Positions 21,159-27,086 of a stretch of 27,086 bases of DNA are shown here, piece after piece. The notes beneath the pieces are model-generated. The model did no database searches. It was given only the letters and a program-made list of their open reading frames with translations, and was not told the origin of the DNA. Every line of letters begins with the position of its first letter. Position 1 is the stretch's first letter. This stretch comes from Comamonadaceae bacterium (GTDB taxonomy: Bacteria > Pseudomonadota > Gammaproteobacteria > Burkholderiales > Burkholderiaceae_C), in the NCBI GenBank assembly GCA_947374485.1, contig CANCCF010000043.1:1-27086 (forward strand). The letters run 5' to 3'. A program made the position numbers and the translations under genes.

Positions 21159-23555
21159 TTATTCCACGCGCGTGACGCGGGTGGGCTTGAAGCCCAGGTC
21201 GGCCGCCTTGCCCTTGCGCCCGCGTGCTGCGCGGGCGTTGTTCAGGCTGCGGATTTCCAGCGTCTCTTCGCGCTCTTTGCCACCGCGCCCAATCCCCTCG
21301 ATGCGCACGCTGCGGGTGTAGGCCGCGGCACCGGCCAAGGTGTCTTTGGGCTCCAGGTCCAGCAGCATCAGGCCGCGCCCGCCGGTGGCCATGGATTTGA
21401 GCTCGGCAATCTCGAAGGTCAGAATGCGCCCGCCCGTCGAGGCACAGGCCACGTGCGTCGCCGGTGCCACCAGTGCGGCGGCTGTGCCCGTGGTACCCGC
21501 TGCAGCGTTCGCAACCACCCTGCCCTGCGCGCCGCTCACCAGCGAGGGCTTGCACAGCGTGTCGCCCTCGTTGCAGGTGACAAAGGCCTTGCCCGCTTTC
21601 TGGCGCGACACCATGTTGGCAACCGTCGCCATGAAGCCATAGGCCGCCGTGCTGCTCAGGAGCAAGGTGGCCGCCGCAGGCCCGGCAAAGTAGTACAGCA
21701 GCTGGGTGCCGCTTTCCAGTTCGATCAGCGTGGTGACAGGCTGGCCGTCCCCGCGCCCGCCCGGCAGCAGCGACACCGCCACGGAATACACGCGCCCGTT
21801 GGAGCCGAACACCAGCAGCGTGTCCACGCTGCGGCACTCGAAGGTGTCGTACAGGCCATCCCCCGCCTTGAAAGCAAACGTACTTGGGTCAATGCCGTGG
21901 CCGCCGCGCGTGCGCACCCAGCCCTTCTGGCTCACCACCACCGTCACCGGCTCGTCCACCACCTTCACTTCGGCCACGGCCTTTTTCTCGGTCTGGATCA
22001 GCGTGCGGCGGGCATCACCAAAGGTCTTGGCATCTGCCTCGATTTCTTTGACCATCAGGCGGCGCAAGGCGGCGGGGTTGTTGATGATGTCTTCGAGCTT
22101 GCCCTGCTCGACTCGCAACTCGGAGAGCTCCTGCTCGATCTTGATGGCTTCCAGCCGCGCCAACTGGCGCAAGCGGATTTCGAGGATGTCTTCGGCCTGC
22201 CGGTCGCTCAAATGGAAGCGTGCGATCAGCGCCGCCTTGGGCTCATCGCTTTGGCGGATGATGGCAATCACCTCGTCGATGTTGAGCAGTACGAGTTGGC
22301 GCCCTTCCAGAATGTGGATGCGGTCCAGCACCTTGGCCAGGCGGTGGCGACTGCGGCGCTCGATGGTGGTGTGGCGGAAGCTGATCCACTCCTGCAGCAT
22401 CTGGCGGAAAGACTTTTGCGTGGGCCTGCCGTCCAGCCCGACCATGGTCAGGTTGATGGGCGAGGAGGACTCCAGGCTGGTGTGCGCCAGCAAGGCGGTG
22501 ATGAGTTCCTGCTGTTCGATGCGGCTGGTCTTGGGCTCGAACACCAGGCGCACCGCGTTCTCTTTGCCGGACTCGTCGCGCACCACATCCAGCACCGCCA
22601 GGATGCTGGCCTTGAGTTGCGTCTGTTCTTGCGACAGGGCCTTCTTGCCGGTCTTGACCTTGGGGTTGGTCAGCTCTTCAATTTCTTCCAGCACGCGCTG
22701 GGTGCTCACACCCGGGGGCAATTCCGTCACCACCAGCTGCCACTGGCCGCGCGCCAGGTCTTCAATCTTCCAGCGCGCACGGCATTTGAGCGAGCCGCGG
22801 CCGGTGCGGTAGGCGTCGGCTATGTCGGAAGCGGGGCTGATGATTTGCGCACCGCCCGGAAAATCGGGGCCGGGCACCAGCGCGCACAGTTCGTCGTCGC
22901 TGAGCTGTGGGCTCTTGATGAGGGCCACACAGGCCTCGGCAATTTCGCGCAGGTTGTGGCTGGGGATTTCGGTGGCCAGGCCCACGGCAATGCCGCTGGC
23001 GCCATTGAGCAATGCAAATGGCAGGCGCGCGGGGAGTTGCTTGGGCTCTTCGGTGGAGCCGTCGTAGTTGGGCTGGAAGTCGACCGTGCCCTGGTCGATT
23101 TCGTCCAGCAAGAGCGAGGTGATTTTGGCCAGCCGCGCTTCGGTGTAGCGCATGGCCGCTGCGCCATCGCCATCGCGCGAGCCGAAGTTGCCCTGGCCGT
23201 CGATGAGCGGGTAGCGCTGCGAAAAATCCTGCGCCATGCGCACCAGCGCCTCATAGGCGGCCTGGTCGCCATGCGGATGAAAGCGGCCCAGCACATCGCC
23301 CACCACCCGCGCGCACTTGACCGGCTTGGCCCCGGTGGCGCCATTGGCCCCACCAAAACCCAGGCCCATGCGCGACATGGAATACAGAATGCGCCGCTGC
23401 ACCGGCTTCTGGCCGTCGCACACATCCGGCAGGGCGCGGCCCTTGACGACCGAGAGGGCGTATTCGAGGTAGGCGCGCTGCGCATAGGTGGCCAGGTTCA
23501 GGCCGTCGTCGCCCTCGGCGGGCGGGTTCAAGGGGGTCAAAAGGTCTTCGGTCAT
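21159..23555 (-). CDS. parC: DNA topoisomerase IV subunit A
   Basis: A 798-residue breakage-rejoining subunit of topoisomerase IV, which decatenates daughter chromosomes. The N-terminus has YLEYALSVVKGRALPDVCDG and QKPVQRRILYSM; the active tyrosine is Y137 in AAMRYTEARL. The quinolone pocket reads RFHPHGDQAAYEALVRMAQ: the position equivalent to E. coli Ser80 is Q98, while the Glu84 equivalent is kept (E102). The C-terminal beta-pinwheel region has G-W-V-R-T-R-G-G-H-G and G-R-G-L-M-L-L-D-L. Length separates it from GyrA (usually over 850). No clear Shine-Dalgarno precedes the ATG at 23555. It lies 70 bp downstream of vapC. Confidence 0.96.
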   Translation of the reverse strand: MTEDLLTPLNPPAEGDDGLNLATYAQRAYLEYALSVVKGRALPDVCDGQKPVQRRILYSMSRMGLGFGGANGATGAKPVKCARVVGDVLGRFHPHGDQAAYEALVRMAQDFSQRYPLIDGQGNFGSRDGDGAAAMRYTEARLAKITSLLLDEIDQGTVDFQPNYDGSTEEPKQLPARLPFALLNGASGIAVGLATEIPSHNLREIAEACVALIKSPQLSDDELCALVPGPDFPGGAQIISPASDIADAYRTGRGSLKCRARWKIEDLARGQWQLVVTELPPGVSTQRVLEEIEELTNPKVKTGKKALSQEQTQLKASILAVLDVVRDESGKENAVRLVFEPKTSRIEQQELITALLAHTSLESSSPINLTMVGLDGRPTQKSFRQMLQEWISFRHTTIERRSRHRLAKVLDRIHILEGRQLVLLNIDEVIAIIRQSDEPKAALIARFHLSDRQAEDILEIRLRQLARLEAIKIEQELSELRVEQGKLEDIINNPAALRRLMVKEIEADAKTFGDARRTLIQTEKKAVAEVKVVDEPVTVVVSQKGWVRTRGGHGIDPSTFAFKAGDGLYDTFECRSVDTLLVFGSNGRVYSVAVSLLPGGRGDGQPVTTLIELESGTQLLYYFAGPAAATLLLSSTAAYGFMATVANMVSRQKAGKAFVTCNEGDTLCKPSLVSGAQGRVVANAAAGTTGTAAALVAPATHVACASTGGRILTFEIAELKSMATGGRGLMLLDLEPKDTLAGAAAYTRSVRIEGIGRGGKEREETLEIRSLNNARAARGRKGKAADLGFKPTRVTRVE

Positions 23556-23625
23556 TCGGTGGTTTCAGTTCGGAACGCAGTCAATTCGGGGCGCAGGGAG
23601 AAGGATCAGAGTCGGGCTGCAAAGC

Positions 23626-24045
23626 TCAGGGACCCGGTGCGGCCCAGTCTTCCACCAGCAGGCCGTCAATACCTTCAAAGTGCCGGGTATTGTGGGTGAC
23701 CAGCACCAGGCCTTCGGCCAGGGCGTGGGAGGCGATCAAAGTGTCCATGGCACCAATCGGGCGGCCTAGTTGGCGCAGCGTCCAGGCCAGGGTGCCATAG
23801 GTGTCGGCCGCTTCATCCGTCCAGGGCAAGGCGGGCACCTGCAACAGGCACAGGTCAATCATGCGGCGGCGCTTGTCCTGCGCAGCCAGAGCGGCTTGGC
23901 CAAAGCGCAATTCGGCACGGCAGATGGCGGACGTCACCACGGCTTGGCGGTCGAGTTCCGTGGCCATGCGCTCATGCAGGCCTGCGTGGCCCCCGCGAAT
24001 GAAGTAGCTCAGGATGTTGCTGTCGGTCAGGTAGCGCGCTGTCAT
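23626..24045 (-). CDS. vapC: VapC-type PIN-domain toxin
   Basis: A 139-residue PIN-domain ribonuclease. The acidic metal-binding residues appear as D8 in YLTDSNILSYFIRG, E45 in SAICRAELRFG and D101 in IGAMDTLIASHA, with LVTHNTRHFEGIDGLLVEDW at the C-terminus. Such toxins cut tRNA or rRNA when the antitoxin is degraded; the target here is unknown. All key residues are present, so it looks active. The ATG overlaps the vapB stop by 4 bp (ATGA), as in most vapBC modules. Confidence 0.93.
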   Translation of the reverse strand: MTARYLTDSNILSYFIRGGHAGLHERMATELDRQAVVTSAICRAELRFGQAALAAQDKRRRMIDLCLLQVPALPWTDEAADTYGTLAWTLRQLGRPIGAMDTLIASHALAEGLVLVTHNTRHFEGIDGLLVEDWAAPGP

Positions 24046-24320
24046 GCCTTGCTGGCCTCCGGCTCTTGCAGCGGGTTGCGCGGTAAATCCGCGGGACGCG
24101 GGGGCAGGAATTCCGTGCGGTCGGTGTTGTTGGCAATCAGCCCCAACAGCTCACGCAACTGGGCATGTCGTTCGGCCGCACTGGGTTTGGGGCGCAGGAT
24201 GATGTCACCCGTTTGTTCGTTACGTCTGATCCACATCTCGGACGTGTCCACCCGAAAGGCCTTGGGGAGGCGCACAGCCTGGCTGTTGCCATTGGTAAAG
24301 ACTTTGGCGGTGGCTTCCAT
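24042..24320 (-). CDS. vapB: VapB-type AbrB-fold antitoxin
   Basis: A 92-residue antitoxin. The N-terminal swapped-hairpin (AbrB/MazE) domain reads AKVFTNGNSQAVRLPKAFRV followed by SEMWIRRNEQTGDIILRP; the C-terminal tail (about 50-92) should wrap VapC. The frame opens to 24359, but that would start upstream of the predicted transcript, and GGAGAA (24330-24325) lies 4 nt before the ATG at 24320. It is expected to repress its own promoter with VapC. Confidence 0.9.
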   Translation of the reverse strand: MEATAKVFTNGNSQAVRLPKAFRVDTSEMWIRRNEQTGDIILRPKPSAAERHAQLRELLGLIANNTDRTEFLPPRPADLPRNPLQEPEASKA

Positions 24321-24348
24321 GGGGTTCTCCGGGACATTGGAAAGGCTG

Positions 24349-24377
24349 AATGTACACACAAAATGTTATTACTTCAA
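24349..24377 (-). promoter_or_regulatory. Predicted vapBC promoter
   Basis: The minus strand reads TTGAAG (24377-24372), 17-nt spacer, TACATT (24354-24349). TGTACA (24351-24356), a 6-bp palindrome, overlaps the -10 and could be part of the VapBC operator. The promoter begins about 15 bp past the slt stop and is distinctly AT-rich relative to its surroundings. Confidence 0.65.
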
Positions 24378-24391
24378 GCCACTGGCACTGG

Positions 24392-25048
24392 TCACTGCGG
24401 TGCAAATACGGGCTGCGCCGGGCTGAGGGCGGCGGCCTCGGCGGCTTTGGCTTCCGATGCCTGGGCCGCGGCTTTGAGGCTGGCGTACAGGGCGGTCACC
24501 TTGCTGACAAATTGGGGGGTCTGGCCGTTGATGGGCACGCGGTTGCCCGCTTTGCGCACATTGCCAGCGCCCGCGTTGTAGGCGGCCAGGGCCAGGTCCA
24601 TGCGCTGGGAAAAGCTGTCCATCAGCGAGCGCAGGTAGAGCGCGCCTGCGTGCACGTTGATCACCGGGTCTTGCAGCTGCAGGCGCAGCGATTGCTGGGT
24701 GCCGCGCAGGCCGATGAAGCCCGCGGCCGTGGCGGGCATGATTTGCATCAGCCCGATGGCGCCGGAGCGCGAGATGGCGTTCGCGTCGAAGTTGGACTCC
24801 ACCGCCACCACCGCGTGCAGCAGGTGCACGTCCACGCCGTAGGCGCGCGCGGCCTGCTGGATGTGTGCATACCAGGGCACGGTGGAGGTCAGGGGGTTGG
24901 GCTCGACGTCCGGCGCAGGCACCGTGGTTTGCCCAGGCTGGCTCGGCCAGGTGTCTGCGGCTTCGTCAGCCAGGGCCAGGCCCGGCAGCAACAGCAGCGC
25001 GAGTGGCAACCCTGCGCGCCCCAGACGCGATCGCCAGGACAGGCTCAT
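24392..25048 (-). CDS. Lytic transglycosylase (SLT domain), exported
   Basis: A 218-residue periplasmic murein-cleaving enzyme. A signal peptide with hydrophobic core LPLALLLLPGLALA is followed by a likely cut after A27. The SLT domain (about 58-185) has catalytic E84 in VVAVESNFDANAISRSGAIG, then LMQIMPATA and LAAYNAGAGNVRKAGN. An Ala-rich tail follows. The ATG at 25048 overlaps the parE stop (ATGA), so it is coupled to parE; from memory, this gene often sits between parE and parC in Burkholderiales. Confidence 0.93.
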   Translation of the reverse strand: MSLSWRSRLGRAGLPLALLLLPGLALADEAADTWPSQPGQTTVPAPDVEPNPLTSTVPWYAHIQQAARAYGVDVHLLHAVVAVESNFDANAISRSGAIGLMQIMPATAAGFIGLRGTQQSLRLQLQDPVINVHAGALYLRSLMDSFSQRMDLALAAYNAGAGNVRKAGNRVPINGQTPQFVSKVTALYASLKAAAQASEAKAAEAAALSPAQPVFAPQ

Positions 25049-27051
25049 ACATCCACCTCGACCGAGTCGCCATGCAGCTCCATCAGCTCACGCCGGGAGG
25101 CGGCCTCGCCCTTGCCCATCAGCTTGGTGATCAGGGCCTCGGTCTGGCCGAAGTCGATGGCGCCCAGGGCCACGGGCAGCAGGCGGCGGGTGTCGGGGTT
25201 GAGCGTGGTGTCCCACAGCTGCTCGGCATTCATCTCGCCCAGGCCCTTGAAGCGGCTGATGCTCCAGGCGCTCTCGCGTACACCTTCCTTGCGCAGCTTG
25301 TCGAGGATTACCGCGAGTTCGCCCTCGTCCAGCGCATAGGCCTTGCTGGCCGGCTTCTTGCCACGCGCCGGGGCGTCCACGCGGAACAGCGGGGGGCGCG
25401 CCACAAACACGTGGCCGGTCTCGATCAGCTTGGGGAAATGGCGGAAAAACAGCGTCAGCAGCAGCACCTGGATGTGCGAGCCGTCCACGTCCGCGTCCGA
25501 GAGAATGCAGACCTTGCCGTAGCGCAGGCCGCTCATGTCCGGGGTGTCGTTGGGGCCGTGCGGGTCCACGCCGATCGCCACCGAGATGTCGTGGATTTCG
25601 GTGTTGCCAAACAGGCGGTCACGGTCGACCTCCCAGGTGTTGAGCACCTTGCCGCGCAGCGGCAGCACAGCCTGGTTTTCCTTGTCGCGACCCATCTTGG
25701 CGCTGCCACCAGCGGAGTCACCCTCAACCAGAAAGACCTCGTTGTAGAGGATGTCGCGGCTCTCGCAATCGGTGAGCTTGCCCGGCAACACGGCCACGCC
25801 CGAGCTCTTGCGCTTCTCCACTTTTTGCCCAGCGCGCTGGCGGGTTTGCGCGGCCTTGATGGCCAGTTCGGCCAGCTTTTTGCCGTACTCCACATGCTGG
25901 TTCAGCCAGAGTTCGAGCGCCGGGCGCACAAAGCCGGAGACCAGGCGCACGGCGTCACGCGAGTTCAGCCGCTCCTTGATCTGGCCCTGGAACTGCGGGT
26001 CCAGCACCTTGGCCGAGAGCACATAGCTGGCGCGCGCGAACACGTCCTCGGGCATGAGCTTTACGCCTTTGGGCAAGAGGCTGTGCAACTCGATGAAACT
26101 TTTCACAGCGTTAAACAAACCATCGCGCAGGCCGCTCTCGTGCGTGCCACCGGCGCTGGTGGGAATCAGGTTGACGTAACTCTCGCGCACCGGCTGGCCG
26201 TCTTCGGTAAAGGCCACGCACCAGGAGGCGCCCTCACCGTCGGCAAATTGCTCGCTCTGGGCGTCGGCAAAGCCTTCACCGGCAAACAGGGGGATCACCG
26301 GCTCGCCATGGAGCGACTGCATCAGGTAGTCGCTCAGGCCGCCCTTGTAGAGCCAGGTCTGGACTTCCTTGGACTTCTCGGTTAACAAGGTGACAGTCAC
26401 ACCCGGCATCAACACCGCCTTGCTGCGCAGCAGGTGGGTCAATTCGGCCATGGGCAGCGCGGCGGATTCGAAATACTTGGCGTCCGGCCAGACCCGCACC
26501 GTGGTGCCTTGCTTGCGGTCGCGCGGGCCTTCGGCTGCGTCCCCGTTCTCCATGGCACCGGCTTTGCGGATGACCAGCGGCTCGATCACGTCGCCGCCGC
26601 CAAACACAATGCGCGCCACCGACCCTTCGCGGTAGCTGGTGGCCTCCAGGCGCTTGCCCAGGGCGTTGGTCACGCTCACGCCCACACCGTGCAGGCCGCC
26701 GGAAAAACTGTAGGCGCCGCCCTTGCCCTTGTCGAACTTGCCGCCCGCGTGCAGCCGGGTGAACACCAGTTCGATCACTGGCGCTTTTTCTTCCGGGTGC
26801 ATGCCAAAGGGAATGCCGCGGCCGTCGTCTTCAATCGACACCGAACCATCGCTGTGCAGCGTGACCTTGATCTTCTTGCCGTGGCCGGCCAGGGCCTCAT
26901 CCGCTGCGTTGTCCAGCACCTCCTGGATCACGTGCAGGGGGTTGTCGGTGCGGGTGTACATGCCCGGGCGCTGCTTGACGGGCTCCAGGCCCTTGAGTAC
27001 GCGGATCGAGCTTTCGGAATATGCGGGGGTTGCGGGAGTTTGGGTTGCCAT
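25045..27051 (-). CDS. parE: DNA topoisomerase IV subunit B
   Basis: A 668-residue ATPase subunit of topoisomerase IV. The GHKL ATPase domain shows HVIQEVLDNAADEALAGHG, EDDGRGIPFGMHPEEKAPVI and SGGLHGVGVSVTNAL. The TOPRIM domain shows EGDSAGGSAKMGRD, LPLRGKVLNTWEVDRDR and SDADVDGSHIQVLLL. The C-terminal SRFKGLGEMNAEQLWDTTL is canonical. Length fits ParE rather than GyrB (about 800). The complete gene is in the window, beginning at ATG 27051. No Shine-Dalgarno precedes it, and a TACAAT -10 box lies 7 bases upstream. Confidence 0.97.
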   Translation of the reverse strand: MATQTPATPAYSESSIRVLKGLEPVKQRPGMYTRTDNPLHVIQEVLDNAADEALAGHGKKIKVTLHSDGSVSIEDDGRGIPFGMHPEEKAPVIELVFTRLHAGGKFDKGKGGAYSFSGGLHGVGVSVTNALGKRLEATSYREGSVARIVFGGGDVIEPLVIRKAGAMENGDAAEGPRDRKQGTTVRVWPDAKYFESAALPMAELTHLLRSKAVLMPGVTVTLLTEKSKEVQTWLYKGGLSDYLMQSLHGEPVIPLFAGEGFADAQSEQFADGEGASWCVAFTEDGQPVRESYVNLIPTSAGGTHESGLRDGLFNAVKSFIELHSLLPKGVKLMPEDVFARASYVLSAKVLDPQFQGQIKERLNSRDAVRLVSGFVRPALELWLNQHVEYGKKLAELAIKAAQTRQRAGQKVEKRKSSGVAVLPGKLTDCESRDILYNEVFLVEGDSAGGSAKMGRDKENQAVLPLRGKVLNTWEVDRDRLFGNTEIHDISVAIGVDPHGPNDTPDMSGLRYGKVCILSDADVDGSHIQVLLLTLFFRHFPKLIETGHVFVARPPLFRVDAPARGKKPASKAYALDEGELAVILDKLRKEGVRESAWSISRFKGLGEMNAEQLWDTTLNPDTRRLLPVALGAIDFGQTEALITKLMGKGEAASRRELMELHGDSVEVDV

Positions 27052-27058
27052 GCGCCGG

Positions 27059-27064
27059 ATTGTA
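27059..27064 (-). promoter_or_regulatory. Candidate -10 box of parE (near-leaderless start)
   Basis: The minus strand reads TACAAT at 27064-27059, separated from the parE ATG (27051) by only 7 bases, so transcription should start at or 1 nt before the ATG. The -35 would fall at the window edge (AGTGCT at 27086-27081 with a 16-nt spacer) and cannot be judged. Confidence 0.5.
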
Positions 27065-27086
27065 GTGGTTTGCCATCACAAGCACT

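Noticed and set aside
20871..23699. A 942-residue open frame on the + strand opposite parC
   Set aside because: It mirrors parC codon by codon, has no recognisable domains, and is expected from high third-position G+C. parC itself is unmistakable.
1..27086. CRISPR arrays, tRNA or rRNA genes, full insertion sequences, prophage genes
   Set aside because: I saw no regularly spaced repeats, cloverleaf sequences, transposase or phage-like frames.

Overview
The window reads as a chromosome segment of a high-G+C betaproteobacterium. It is most likely Burkholderiales and probably Comamonadaceae (Rhodoferax/Acidovorax-like). The basis is protein similarity recognised by eye: a DUF3579 gene beside argD-argF, the parE-lytic transglycosylase-parC order, a hut locus using the formimidoylglutamate deiminase (HutF) branch, and TAAAAT/TACAAT-type -10 boxes. 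No database search was possible. Almost the whole window is coding. The only gene-free stretch over 300 bp is about 17956-18524.

Layout. (1) 3-86: 3' end of rpsT, then a bidirectional terminator shared with a convergent DUF3579 gene. (2) 745-3697: argD-argF (arginine biosynthesis), then a VOC-fold gene and a YkgJ-type Cys-cluster gene, all rightward; an SRPBCC gene converges at 3703-4125. (3) 4266-6432: kynU-kynA (tryptophan to anthranilate), overlapped at its 3' end by a convergent XRE regulator. (4) 6754-14960: a divergent histidine-utilisation locus. Leftward are hutU-hutH-phyH; rightward are hutC-hutD-hutI-hutF. Overlapping divergent promoters and a palindromic HutC-type operator lie between them at about 10983-11018. 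Each rightward junction is a 4-bp ATGA overlap. (5) 15085-17264: a soluble PAS-PAS histidine kinase and its NarL-type response regulator; an orphan, degenerate OmpR-type regulator converges on them. (6) About 17956-18524: non-coding, with an orphan leftward terminator. (7) 18525-19864: a PA2779-PA2778 pair (small exported membrane protein plus C39-like lipoprotein peptidase). (8) 19970-27051, all leftward: parE-slt, a vapBC toxin-antitoxin module with its own promoter, parC, and an FAD monooxygenase.

Functionally, HutH, HutU and HutI take histidine to formimidoylglutamate, HutF deiminates it to formylglutamate, and HutC represses both arms. HutG, needed for the last step, is not here. KynA and KynU are the first and third steps of the kynurenine route; the formamidase (KynB) between them is not here.

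The most interesting points are: an in-frame insertion of a roughly 100-bp hairpin-rich repeat in hutH beside its active-site SGGNFH motif; the PA2778/PA2779 pair, whose small partner has a Gly-Gly just before a hydrophobic tail, suggesting a peptidase-substrate relation; a predicted leaderless, self-repressed hutC mRNA; an orphan terminator pointing to an unannotated small RNA; an orphan response regulator with a damaged acidic pocket; and a vapBC module lodged between slt and parC.
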